64,000 nt of DNA from Toxotes chatareus (lineage: Eukaryota; Chordata; Actinopteri; Toxotidae): contig CM028889.1 in NCBI GenBank assembly GCA_016801885.1, positions 14,447,001 through 14,511,000 on the forward strand, given 5' to 3'. Shown piece by piece: positions 13,370-24,375 of this stretch (position 1 is the stretch's first letter; each line of letters begins with the position of its first letter). The notes beneath the pieces are model-generated. The model was not told the origin of the DNA and did no database searches. It was given only the letters and a program-made list of their open reading frames with translations. The translations under genes were made by a program, and so were the position numbers.

Positions 13370-13430
13370 ATGGAAACACATGATTAGGTTTAGGGGCCAT
13401 GAGGTTAGGAAAAGGTAACACTGCAAGTGA
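13370..13430 (+). repeat. Possible degraded copy of the GGTTTAGG-type repeat
   Basis: The words ACATGATTAGGTTTAGG and ATGAGGTTAGGAAAAGG resemble, in the same order, the segment at 43240-43310 (ACATGATTTGGTTAGATTTAGG, ATCATGGTTAGGG). I read it as a short diverged copy of the same dispersed fish repeat. The match is short and could be coincidental. Confidence 0.35.
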
Positions 13431-13439
13431 AAACCCGAT

Positions 13440-13720
13440 GTGACCAAAAGTTAAGACCTGTGAGGTTTTTTCCCAGGGAACAGGATGGGAATGGCAGAGA
13501 TGGCCTATTATTGCTATAAATCCCCCAAAACACAGCGTAGGAAATGATTTATGTGCATAAATCTGCCTAGTGGGGAAAAGATGGCGGATCACATTACTCT
13601 TTCTGTGTTTGTGCATCTGGGGTTCACGGATGGTGCGTAACAGATCCCAGTGTACACACCTAAGGTTTTGCATGGGTTGGCAGAGACATCACTCACATCA
13701 TCAGATCATTTGTCCTGCAT
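13440..13720. promoter_or_regulatory. Candidate conserved non-coding element
   Basis: A balanced-composition stretch holding paired TGCATAAAT/TGTGCATAAATC words near 13551 and AAAGATGGCGGATC near 13577 (YY1-like ATGGCGG). Open frames occur on both strands and none looks coding. Conservation is inferred. Confidence 0.25.
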
Positions 13721-14509
13721 ATACAGTGATTTGTGAAAGCGTCCTAAGTCTGGAGAAAAAGATACCATTTTTTTTGGATGTAACACTTCATGTCAGTTCA
13801 GATATAATAAAATAGTCGACAAGTGTTTAAGAAAAGAACAGACTTAAAAGCGGGCTCACTGTTGTTACGCAACGTCATACCAAATTTGGATGAGAGGTTG
13901 ACTGAGGCTACTAAGGTTAAGTGAACAACTAAACTTCAGTCATGAATCTTACATAATTACACTGAGAAAACAAATATGAATATTTATGCTAAGTAAAGCT
14001 TTTCAGCAGCTAATTATGCATGCTCATTTTCACAGTGCTCCATTTCACGTCTCTTTGCAAAGAGGAAGCCCCCTTAAGTGTGTGACTGTAACATTACCCT
14101 CATGTTTATGCCATTAAATCTAAAATCTGAAGTGAAGCTAATTCACACAGATGGCGGTTTTTAAATGAAAAGCTACTTGCAGTGCACCTGTGCATCACAC
14201 AACTTTGCAGTTATCTACAGTATGATTCCAATCTCCATAATATCCAGCACTGATTTCTTACACAATTTTCTCTGACTGTGCCATTACTTCACTCCAGCAC
14301 TTCAGCAGACATAACCGTCAGATGCAGAAGCAGTGAATTTCAGATCTTTCACCAGCAGCCACGTGACAGTAAATGACTTTTCAGCATTTTGCCCTCATCT
14401 CCTCATCTCCCATCAAACTACACATCCCATGTGAGAATGTATTCTTATAATAATTGTTCAAAGCTATTAGCTTAATCAACCTGTTTGAATATGCAAGAAC
14501 TTAAAGGTA

Positions 14510-14672
14510 AACCTACTGGGTGCCCGGCTTCTTTAAGAGGTCACCTCCTTCACCCTGGCAATAGGTGTAGTTTTGTTGATAGAAATCTTCCGGCTCACAT
14601 GCAAAGAAGAAGCCCAACGGGCAGTCAGGAAGAATGAAAGAATGCGGGTCACTAATGCAAGAGGTGAATCTT
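14510..14672. other. Complex patch with two long open frames on the minus strand; CNE or remote exon fragment
   Basis: On the minus strand two frames stay open for more than 50 codons. One (stop codon at 14513-14515, preceding stop at 14672-14674) would encode a cysteine-containing peptide with ...LPDCPLGFFFACEPEDF... and ...YCQGEGG.... The other ends ...NKTTPIARVKEVTS. Neither starts with Met or matches a family I know. An acceptor-like CTTTCAG lies upstream of the second frame, with a pyrimidine run. Two open frames at once argue against coding, so I favour a conserved non-coding element. Confidence 0.25.
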
Positions 14673-15160
14673 TAAACTTGTGACTGAAAGACGTTAAAAA
14701 ATGTAGTTACAAAGTAAGATTCTCAGTGAATGTTAGCAGCCGTTAAGAAGTCAGTGAACTAAATGACTTCGATTTCACATTGTACGGGCATGTGTCGTAC
14801 ATGTAAAACAAATTTGAATTAATTTAATAATAATAATTTAATTAATTTATATGAAGAGTAGTGTTGTTTGTGGTCATTTCCTGAACCTGAAACTTCCCTC
14901 CTCTCTAAAATGAATCAAACTAGATACATATTTAATCTGAAGTTGATTGCTGTAATTTGGTGATGAAAAGAACCAGCTGAGATCATTAAATGTCTCCACA
15001 GGTCCCCATGACTATGAGACACTGTCCTTCCATTCTTTTTCTCTTTTCATTTCTTATTGCCCTCCTTTTACTCACTGTCACTGAGGTCCTCCCTGCAGAT
15101 TTGTGTATATACATGCCCCTTTGCTTGGTGAGACACAGTAGGGAAACACAATGTGAAACA

Positions 15161-15234
15161 AAACTGTGTGGATCACAATCCAGTGACAACCCTATTTTTG
15201 TAGGGTCGTCACTGGATTGTGATCCACACAGTTT
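15161..15234. repeat. Near-perfect 74-bp hairpin (27-bp perfect inverted repeat)
   Basis: Positions 15161-15187 are the exact reverse complement of 15208-15234. The inner part continues as ACCCTA against TAGGGT after a single A/C mismatch, leaving a loop of about 6 nt. There is no pairing outside the arms and no obvious target duplication. It is the longest perfect inverted repeat I noticed. It could be a tiny foldback transposon remnant, a template-switch product, or a precursor-like RNA hairpin; the lack of bulges is atypical for an established microRNA. Confidence 0.9.
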
Positions 15235-15814
15235 CCTCCCTTGAAAGGAATCACAGCACAAATGAACAAACAGCACACAAAAATCCAGGCAAGACAACTG
15301 TTTCTCACAGTATTTCCTCGGTTTGTGTCACCAGGTCAACCCCTGACTGGATGTCCTCTCACTGTGTTATAAAGCAATGATTACAAACTCAGAATGAACT
15401 CTCGGGAAACTGATGGAAAGAGTGAAAGCAAAGCAGCACTTGGGTAGAAAACAGTAGGTCCCTTGTTTGGTGTAGTAACAGCTTAAAGATGATGCATCAC
15501 ACAGCACAAACAACTTAACCAGTTTAGGGGGAACGTGCAGTCAAGGGGAATAATGATATGGCAAATCTGCAACAATGTCTGGAATGTGTTTATTAGCCAA
15601 AATCAAATAATCTGATTCCTCTCTAACATTATTAGGAACAGGGGAAGCATATGTAGTCTACTCTTCTGTGCAATTTTCTGGCAAGTGCTTTCAAATTCAC
15701 TGACTTAGTATTAATACTTGATATCCGTCTAGAAAAAAATGTGACAAAGGTTTGTCTACCTTATGTCCTCTTATAAGGCAGATGTTTTGATTAATAACGA
15801 CACAAAAAGTTGGC

Positions 15815-15830
15815 TTTTTTTTTTTTTTTT
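15815..15830 (+). repeat. Poly(T) tract
   Basis: Sixteen consecutive T residues. Confidence 0.9.
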
Positions 15831-16079
15831 AAGACAGCCATATGTCTTACTTTTATTATGCTTCTATACTGCTATTATACTTCACATGTTGCTTGATAGC
15901 TCCTAGAGGTTATTATTTCCTGGGACAAAGGTGACATAGGTTCTGACTGTGCCTCCTCACAAAAATTGGGTGGTCTAGCCTCACAGAGAAAAATCAGAGC
16001 TGCTTTCGGAATCTGCTTGCTAACTCATAATGAAAAATATTTTAAAAGTTTATGGCACTCTTATAACATTCTTATAATG

Positions 16080-16385
16080 ATTTTCATTTTTTCAGTTTAT
16101 TTAGAGTGAAACTGGTCTGGGCCTTGTAACTCCATGACAGCCTCTAAATTGGGACACAGCAGTGGTGATATTAAATAAATATGTGCCCCAAATTTGAAAA
16201 TAGTCACTGTCCTGTGGAAACCATTAATCTTGAAAAAGTCAGCTTTTGATGAGCTATGAAAACAGTCCTGTCTTGGGCTTTGTGACAATCCATTTTTCAG
16301 ATGCAGTAATCCAGTGGGTTTTAAATGGTTTATTTGGCTGGAGAAGCAGAACAATGTCCTTAACCCATAAAGAAACACCTAGTCC
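16080..16385. promoter_or_regulatory. Candidate conserved non-coding element
   Basis: Non-repetitive 300 bp with ATTTAAATGG-like, ATTAATC and CAGATGCAGTAATCC words, and frames open in both directions without coding character. Listed on texture only. Confidence 0.25.
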
Positions 16386-17079
16386 TTCAATTTATCTTGA
16401 AAAATTAAAAATCAACAAATTTGAAGATATGTGGTTTTCACTGGATTGTAGTGCTAATGCTTCCTACATAATATCCCATAATATTAGGACACATTCATCT
16501 TTATTAGAGCTGACACTGAACTTGCACCTCATCATCTATCCAAAGCTTTCTAGGTAAGTAAGAACATATAAACCAATTTACCACTTAAAATATAGGTCAG
16601 AATAAGTACATAAATAAAAAAAAACCTCTGTCTCAGATATTGAACTTTACATATGATCTGAGAAACAATGAAACCCCTCCCTTTCCTGGCTAGAAAGGAC
16701 ATTGTGTCAGCAAGATGGACTCAGACTTCAAAGTTTCCCATGTGTGAGAGGAAGAAAAGAGGAAATGAAGAGATTTTTAAGGGCTGCTCTCTCATCTTAC
16801 ATTACATGAGAGAGTACCAAAAGACTTTAATGCAGTTTCTGCTGCATTTAATGATAACCGTCTCATCCTGCTGCATGTTCACATTTTGTACTCAGGCATT
16901 CTTACCCAGGGGGATGTATTAAGGGAGAAAGTAGGTAGTCTGCCATAGTCTTACTCAAGAATACCTCCACAATGCAAATGAAAAGATCTTAGATTTTTTT
17001 TAACTTCAGGTTGCCCTGTTGCCAGTCACACATTTCTGTTAATTTGCAACCTAATCTGATCTTTGATCACTAAGCTGGG

Positions 17080-17400
17080 AAATTGAGGCCTTCATACAAC
17101 ATACAAAGATGTAATCCCATTAAAAAAACAGATCTCAAGCTACTCCAAATTTGTCTTACATCACAGCAGAGGCGGTGAACTGTGACCACGAGGACTCTTT
17201 TACTTCATCGTACCCACAGACTTAATAATGTACATTTCACCCATCAATGGCACACACCAGGAGCTCCAGTCAAATGACTTCACACGACACCAAATCACAG
17301 CTGTGGCCTGAAGGTCTTTGATGTTTCATTTAGGGGACTGTGAGAGAAAACAAGTTGAATGGTGAGGCAGAGAAAGGAGAAAAAAATAACATTTAGCCTT
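17080..17400. promoter_or_regulatory. Candidate conserved non-coding element
   Basis: A balanced stretch with no simple repeats, including TTAATAATGTACATTTC, CACCAGGAGCTCC and AAATCACAGCTGTGGCC (CAGCTG E-box beside a RUNX-like TGTGGC). It stands out from AT-rich flanks. Conservation is inferred. Confidence 0.3.
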
Positions 17401-18015
17401 TACACCAGGACCGGGGGGGAAAAAAGTTCAACACTGAACAGACCCTGAGAGCCCTCCGGTGCCTGACTTTCCGCAGGACCACCTAAAAAGCAGCTCTACA
17501 AACCCAGAAAGCTCTGAGAAAACTTTTCTTTAATGGACAACGCCCTTGCTATGTGCTCATCAGGTTCAGCTTCTCTCTGAGCAGGGAAGGTTCACACTGT
17601 TTTGATGTGGCAGAGCCTGGACCATACATAGGTACACACACATGATTTAATTATAACATATATAATCATGCCTGGGATTGACTGTGTCTGTCAATTGCCT
17701 CTCTCACTGTGATGTGTGAATATGAAGCCTAAGTAATGGGGTTGTTACTACATGTGACTTTAACAAGATAGCGCTAACATCATCTCATCCTTGCACTTTT
17801 TTTCTCAACGGAATACGTCTGTGTTTACATTGTGCAGATGGCTAATCTAACACGGCTCCGCACTCTCACCAAGCCAGGTCCAAGACTAACATTATGAAAT
17901 GAGAAGCACAAATTACTATAAAAATAGAGGACTGCTTTAAAATAAACCCAGCTGATTTTACATTTACTGAAATATTAGTTCATCTGAGCCCCTGTCAACG
18001 TTTTTTCAACCACAA

Positions 18016-18032
18016 TCTCTCTCTCTCTCTCT
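18016..18032 (+). repeat. (CT)n microsatellite
   Basis: Eight CT units within a wider pyrimidine stretch. Confidence 0.9.
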
Positions 18033-19289
18033 TTTCTTCACCTTTTCAGTGAAAAATCAAATGTAAACAACTGACTAGAGTCTGTATTTTTTCTGGTGAA
18101 TGACTGAGGTAATGTTTCCTTTTCTCAAAGGATCAAACGACACTGTAGGCGCTTGGTCTGTTGGATAATGTGCACAGCCTACAAACATACTGACATATAC
18201 TGGATGTACTGTTATAATCACGTGTAATGTCTAAATTATTCCATTTTACATGCTAGGAATTTAGCGTGCAATGAATGCAGCGTTATTACGAAACTGCCCT
18301 TGCTATTTTGGCTGGGTTATAGAGTTGTTGGCAGATAAAAGCAATCACTTACTTGTCTTTCTACATAGCAAAATGGGAGTTGTCTTTGAATTGATTGATG
18401 TTGAGGGATTCTGTCTGTTTTCCTCTTATTAACATTATATATAGACACATATGATCCTGCTTTACTGAACAGTGCTCTCACAGAATCACCTCTGATCATC
18501 ACTGTTCAACAACACTCACTGCACACTGCTGCATGTTCGCTCTGTCTTTCTTGCCCTTGTGCTCTTTCACAATCTCTCTCTTGCTTTATTTCTTTCCTTC
18601 TACTACTAGTTTACCCTATTCACACATGCAAGTAAAATGATTAAACACTGTCCTCTGTCAAAATTCAGGAATTTTGTGTGCCTAAACTGAAAAGGGTTAA
18701 CACAATTTGGCCAAAGGCATTTCAGCTGAAAAGGGGGCATATTTAATCTGAAAGTGACTACTTTTTAAGATGCTAAAAATATATAGTGGCACAACAACTG
18801 GAAAGTTATTTTGGGATACAGAGAAGCTGAAAAATACAATAAATTGAATTCATACTTTCCATTTTTGCCCTGCTGCCATGGATAAGAAAACCAGGAACCC
18901 AGACCATGACTAAAGTGGAAGGGTATCATATAACTGATCCGTCTGCTTTACAAATGAAGCTTTGTGTGTTTGCATGTTGCTCAGCTACAGAACAGCAGGG
19001 CCAGCGTGTCCTGTGCAAGGCAGTTGGAATATGGTCACAGTTTTGCGCGAAGAAAAAAAAAACATTTTGCAAAGTGCAGACCCCCTTCACTTGGTGGAAA
19101 ATGTGTACCCACTGCCATAATCATGTTCTAAAAATAAATTTATGTGAATCTCTGAAATTATTGCTGTTGGACATATTCTGGTTTTTTGATAAATGGAAGT
19201 GGTGGCGCCGAAGGAAATGGTGGCGGGAAGTGGGTTATTCTTCACTGTATATCACTATTTCTGTGTAGTAACCTAGCTGTTACACTAAC

Positions 19290-19560
19290 ATATTTGGTGT
19301 TGATCGGCTGATGAGGTCATTATGTTGGAATTTTTAATTATGTAAAAGACCAGAGTGGCATCATGGGAAAATGAACAGTCGGGTAATATGGGCAATGGCC
19401 CATGTTCGTCTGACAGAGAAGAGCTGAAAATCACAGCAGATGTTTATGATGGAATAATTGTGTGAAATTACTTCATCTGTTCCTGGTATCCTGGGCAACA
19501 GAGCAGAATGGTGCAAAAATAATAAGGCATTAAAAAGCTACCCAAATAATTATAATTACT
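19290..19560. promoter_or_regulatory. Candidate conserved non-coding element
   Basis: The block carries TTTTTAATTATG, GGAATAATTGTGTGAAATTACTTC and GGTATCCTGGGCAACAG. Several ATTA/TAATT words lie within 200 bp of otherwise complex sequence. Conservation is inferred. Confidence 0.3.
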
Positions 19561-20099
19561 TTTCTTTTATTAAGTGAGTTGGTCTTTGTGTACATTTACT
19601 ATATTCACTGTGTTTGCCAATTCAGTTTTTACTTGGTTTGATTTGTTTATGATAGATTTAATCATCTTTATCCTCTACAGAGATGAAACTGAATGAAATG
19701 AATGATTACATTATTTTAAAATTGGTCAGATATGGAGATGCTACCATTCAGTTGATAAGTGAGCTGGGATAAGAATAGTAACAAATAAGTTAAAAATTAA
19801 AAAAAATAAATATAGCTTGAACTCTCTATATCATTTCAAACTGAATCGAGTCATGTATTGTAATGTGTCTGTGTGCCTCTCTCGACAGCTTATCAATGAC
19901 ATATAAAATATTTTACTTTAATATTATTATGTTCACAAATTAAAGCACCTCTCCTTGAACGGGCGATACTTATTATTGTTTCTACCCCTGACAGTAATCC
20001 ATATCTTCACACCCGAAGGTTGGTTGGACTCCCTGTCTGTTTCTCTCCTCAGTCTTCCTTTGTGGCACATCCTCTATCTAGCTATCTCACTTTCTCTGT

Positions 20100-20365
20100 C
20101 TCTAGAGTAATTGCCAGCTGTATGGATCCAGACTTTGCTATGGTAACAGCCGGAATAAAGCCCAGTGTTAAAATCATTATGGCGCCATGCTGATGAGGCT
20201 CTCAGTATTGCTTCCACTCGGGAGGCATTCCAGGTGTACTGCCACTCCCTGAAATGTTTAATTATAGCTGCATCTCAATCTGTAATTACATTTGTTTCTA
20301 TGTCGCATTTCCCAGAAGCTCACTGATTCGTCATTGTTGACGGGGCATTGTACGTATGTGGTGAG
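20100..20365. promoter_or_regulatory. Strong candidate conserved non-coding element
   Basis: A compact block with AGTAATTGCCAGCTG at its start, a GCTATGGTAACAGCC word (RFX X-box-like), ATTATGGCGCCATG (GGCGCC palindrome, YY1-like), then TTTAATTATAGCTGC and CTGTAATTACATTTG. This density of homeodomain, RFX and E-box words without repeats is what a vertebrate CNE looks like. No frame across it is coding. Conservation must be tested by alignment. Confidence 0.45.
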
Positions 20366-21479
20366 TGGAGTTGTTGTTCCCACATGCCAGAATGGATTTA
20401 TAAACACATCTTTACAAGGTGTACTCATGTGCCATTACTGTACATTGAAAGCTGAATTTTGAATTGGCCTCTAGGCTCTCCAATTAAGAGTAAGTGGTAG
20501 GCATGAAAAAGATAAACTTAGACTACGACTTGGATCTAATAGTCAGAGTACATATATATGTCTAAACCTATCCTTTGCACAAAGTTGTGTAGTTCTTGGC
20601 TGCCCTTACTAGGACTAATTTGCAATGAATTCTGGATAAATTAAGACTTTGAAAGCAACCATGTCAAATGTTTCCCTTCTAGAAAAAATCAGGAGTTACA
20701 AAGACCATTCAAAATTAACTTCCCAATACCAAAAAAAAAAAATTATACACATCCCAAAACACGTGCTCCAGCATTCAGGTAATCCAGCATATATTTGAGC
20801 GGTAGCTGCAGAAACGCTGACATAATGAGTGTAATTACACTGCACCTCTTCTAATCTGTCCGTTTGACCCAATTCCTGTAAATTCTCATGCTGAAATCAA
20901 CAACCATCAAACATATATAAACATAAACCTAAATAAAACTCAACAATTTAACAGTTTTTAAATTTTTCATTTAAATAGTAATCAAATCATTAGCTCCGGT
21001 TTCAATGATTAATTTTCATGGTGATCCTCTGATAAGAATGACAGGATCATAATCTGAAACAGTTCTGGTATTTATATGTAAAAAAAAAAAAAAAAATACT
21101 GAAATAACAAGGTCAACTAATAAAATATGTAAACAGGTTCGGGTTTCAATGCTGCTTTGGGTCATCAGAAGTGGACAATACTGACTGACTCATTAAACAG
21201 TCCTTTTCTGATATATCCCTTTTTATAAGCCAACTGCTAGTCAGTGACAAAAGTAAATGAAACCAAAAAAAACATTCAAGTAAATAACGGCACATGTTGC
21301 AGCACCATGAGAAGGAAGCTCTAAAAAATGGCCTCACTTGATAGCACGCTTATCCTTTAAGCTGGGCAGCTTCTGGTGGCGCCCGTCTACAGTTATCTAG
21401 TTCAGTTGCTCATTGTGACCCTTCCACCCCCCACAGCGAAACACAACCCTGCCCCACAGAGGGAGAGAGAGCATTACAT
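20366..21479. other. Non-coding stretch, no gene
   Basis: AT-rich interval with a 17-nt poly(A) at 21080-21096. I see nothing else specific. Confidence 0.65.
21080..21096 (+). repeat. Poly(A) tract
   Basis: Seventeen consecutive A residues, without a recognisable retroposon body upstream. Confidence 0.9.
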
Positions 21480-21925
21480 CAGTCTAGCTTAAGGCCATGG
21501 TAAGTGTGGATGTGCACGCTGAGTCAGGCTGACATCATGCCTTACTTTCATCTGGCTGGTAGCAACCATGGCGCTGCCCTCCTCCTTTTGACCCCCCACA
21601 TTCCCGTCCTCCTCTCCCACCTGATTGCTTTCTTCTTGGACTCAGAGGGTTCCATCTGTCAGCAATCATCTGCCCTTCAAACCCTGGACTGAGCCATTGT
21701 TTGCCAATTGGCCCCACCTGCCAGTAATCTTCCCCATAAGGCAGCAGCAATGGTTCCGAATCAGGTCCGCCATTTGTTTCCCCTCCGATGCTAATCACCT
21801 GTTTGTTGTGAAAGTCCAAGTTACCAGTATATGTCAGGAGACACTGTGCAGCTGGTTTTGGAGGTGAGATCAAACAGCGTAATGATCTGGGCCATGATGG
21901 AGACTGCTTGAGCTGAACTGACTCC
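21480..21925. promoter_or_regulatory. Strong candidate CNE with a SOX/FOX/NF-Y/E-box cluster
   Basis: At 21694-21720 the sequence packs CCATTGTTTGCC (SOX- and FOX-like), the perfect 10-bp palindrome GCCAATTGGC at 21703-21712, and a CACCTG E-box at 21715-21720. Elsewhere it has GATGCTAATCACC and CTTGGACTCAG. GC is clearly higher than in the flanks. Open frames of 133 codons (minus) and 80 codons (plus) overlap here. Neither shows a domain, and the minus frame is glycine-rich from GC-rich low-complexity bases, so I treat them as chance frames. Confidence 0.45.
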
Positions 21926-22880
21926 AACATGACCAACTGATCAAAAAGATAGTTTCTAAATGGCAGAAACTGTGGAAATTAGTTTTTGGGGGGGGTTTTT
22001 GCAAATACAATGAAATGATATTTTACATCACACAAATCTGACACAAACACACAGCACTTATATGTCTCTGTGGAGTCAAAGTTTTTACTAGGCAGAATCC
22101 TTTCATGCACAGGATGTAATACAATTATGTCTTTCATTGGCTTGAAAGTTTGTAGTTGTAAATCAACTTCTGTAAATATGTAAAATACTTTTTTATTCGC
22201 AAAACAAAGAAAAGACTGTGTGAGTAAAATTTGGGAACAAAATTCACCTGTGAACAAAATAAGTGGTGAGGTTACCCAAAGACAGTGAAAAAAATAAACC
22301 CTTTTGTAAACATCTGTGTAGAGACGCAAAGCAGAAAATTGTGTGTAAAACTCAGTGCGGCTGAAGTTACATGTACGAACTTTGACTCCTCCTTTGCTCT
22401 GGAATCTGATGGGACAATGACAACCCAATCACAAATCACGGTCCAATCAGAGGGCAGGTGATTCCACTGCCTGAAAGGCGCAGTAGACTTTTATGATGAA
22501 CAACTGTGTGGACTCTTCTGTTACCCAGGTGGGTCTGCATACGTTAAATGTTTACCATAATTTTCTACAGCATCATCAAATATAATTAAACCTACACAAG
22601 CCCTTCTTTTTCCACGGTGTTTGTAACCTCATCACTGATATAATTTGTTCCCATATTTTATTCACATGGTCTAATTGTTTCTTAAATCAGCTTAATTTCC
22701 ATTTAAAAAATCATAAAAAAAAAAAAACCAGCAGCCTGAGGCAAAGTGAAACTCTCACTTTCTCAAACTGATCGGTCTACCTTCTCTATAATTCTGTGTC
22801 ATTTCTGCAATTTTTGGGAAAACATTCTTAATCTTAGAGAAAAGCAGAATATTTGGATACTTTTTTCTTTCACCATCAAA
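21926..22880. other. Non-coding stretch with the longest open frame in the window; possible old repeat
   Basis: The minus frame at 21979-22428 (149 codons) is phenylalanine-, leucine- and cysteine-rich and matches no domain I know, so I do not call it a gene. Two CCAAT words on the + strand (near 22413 and 22443) sit in the GC-richer part. The segment 22210-22520 reads like a decayed fish MITE or promoter-like sequence, but I cannot name it. Confidence 0.45.
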
Positions 22881-23145
22881 TTGGCTCCCCACACTGAATA
22901 AAGACAAATGTTAAATTTTAAATCCATAAAAATGTATTTAATGAAGTTTCATTTGCTTTAAAAAGCAAGCACAAAGGAAATAAGAAAAAAACATATGAAG
23001 CTATTTAATTAATAACCAAACACAATTCCATTTCCCACAGTTATTCCACACTGGGAATCTATTTTGAGCAGTCAAATTACTGCAGTGTGTTTCATACAGT
23101 GCAAATTAATGCTGCATTAAAAGAAACACTTCTTCTTTTTCCCCC
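22881..23145. promoter_or_regulatory. Candidate conserved non-coding element, AT-rich type
   Basis: The block has ATTTAATTAATAACC, GTGCAAATTAATGCTGC (octamer/POU-like ATGCAAAT relative plus ATTAAT) and GTCAAATTACTGCAG. AT-rich homeodomain-dense sequence is common in fish CNEs, but equally could be chance. Confidence 0.3.
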
Positions 23146-24189
23146 AAAACCCACAGGTATTGGGCTTTGATATCCCACTTGGCTGACGAGAAAGCAGCAG
23201 AACCATGCTCTAAAAGGGTTACGTCATTAAATGAGCACCAACCGAGGTGCAGCTTGTGGCTGTATCTATATCATGGAAGAAGCGGTGTTAAGTGTACATT
23301 TGTGGGTTTAAACTATGTCGATTATAAAGGGGGAGGGTGGGATAAGCTTTAGAGGAAATGAGTGTTCCTCATCCTATGCCTCTGAATGTATTAAACTGCA
23401 CCTTTAATTACATGCCTGGGGAAGGAAGGCATTGTGTGATGTATTAGCCCACCTCAAAATGTGAAATTAAGCTGCATGTTGTGTAAATGCCAGTGTTAAA
23501 AGCCAATTCACCTCAAATTTCCATGATAATGGCTGTAATTTACATATCTGTGATAAAGAAATTAATGCACATACATAAATGTAACCAAACTAACACTGTC
23601 AAGTGCCCAGCTAAAGATATTTCTCTTCAGTGTCGGAGTACATACACTGACTTTACAAGTGCAAGAGCTAACTACTATATATGTAATTATTATTTACACA
23701 GTGCTCCTAACGTGCATCTGTTTTTCTTTTTCTTCACTGGCATTACTCATTTCACATACGCTCTACCATGACATTGTTCTGCTCACAAACTTTGAAGTAG
23801 AGCCCATATCTTTCCCACATTTTATAATAAAAACCTACTAATTTCTGTGCTTTGGTGAACATGGCCAGCGTTATGCCAAACAAGTAAAGCCCCAAATAAT
23901 GAGGAAAGTGCATTCGTAAAACTCACTAAGCATCTGGGAGTGGTTGTGTAGGATGAGGCATCATCAAGGGCCCCTTTGGCATGACTTGTGTATGTTGGAA
24001 ACACATTCTTTCCAATATTCAGAACAAAAACAAAACAAGTGCTGCAGCAGTACTACAAGCTCACTGGGAAAGACCATCATAAACAGTCGCCTCATGGAAT
24101 TTCAATGGAAACTTAACCCGTTACTGATTGAAAACCTGCCCAGGACTCCCGTTTTCATGTGTATTAGCACATCAACTAGCACATAACTG
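23146..24189. other. Non-coding stretch, no gene
   Basis: Contains ACTGCACCTTTAATTACATGCC near 23395-23416, a homeodomain-type site in a short complex patch (23360-23500). Otherwise there are no recognisable features and only short frames on both strands. Confidence 0.6.
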
Positions 24190-24375
24190 CTCACTGTTAA
24201 AACCATAACCAGAAAGGTCTCGGGGTTTTACAGGTACAATGGTTTTGATTTGAAAAGTGGCAAATGCCACAGAGAGGAAATTAACCTTGATGACATTCAA
24301 ATGTTTTGGTAAATTAATTTTAACAGCTTAATATGTGCTTGAGAAAAATTAAGCAGACTTCAAGTATCCATAATG
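24190..24375. promoter_or_regulatory. Candidate conserved non-coding element
   Basis: Contains GATTTGAAAAGTGGC (NKX2-like AAGTGGC), GAGGAAATTAACCTTGATGAC and GGTAAATTAATTTTAACAGC in a non-repetitive block. Conservation is inferred. Confidence 0.35.

Larger units (their letters stand above)
10161..15160. other. Non-coding stretch, no gene
   Basis: About 5 kb without a supportable gene. It includes a T13/G9 run at 11239-11260, a TCF/LEF-like CTTTAATCAAAG near 10405-10416, a degraded repeat fragment near 13370-13430, and two more complex patches listed separately. The remainder is AT-rich and featureless to my eye. Confidence 0.65.
15235..19289. other. Non-coding stretch, no gene
   Basis: About 4 kb without a supportable gene. 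Simple repeats at 15815 and 18016 and two CNE-like blocks are listed separately. The 120-codon + frame at 18906-19268 includes a lysine run from an A-tract and a tryptophan/arginine run from a GTGG-rich tract and does not look like a protein. Confidence 0.65.

Noticed and set aside
18906..19268. 120-codon + frame
   Set aside because: Lysine run from an A-tract and Trp/Arg run from a GTGG-rich tract; no domain.
21535..21936. 133-codon minus frame
   Set aside because: Overlaps + strand frames in a GC-raised CNE-like block; the glycine/arginine-rich part comes from low-complexity bases; no known domain.
21979..22428. 149-codon open frame on the minus strand, the longest in the window
   Set aside because: No recognisable domain, hydrophobic aromatic-rich composition from AT-rich DNA, no splice or start context, and the bases look like an old repeat.
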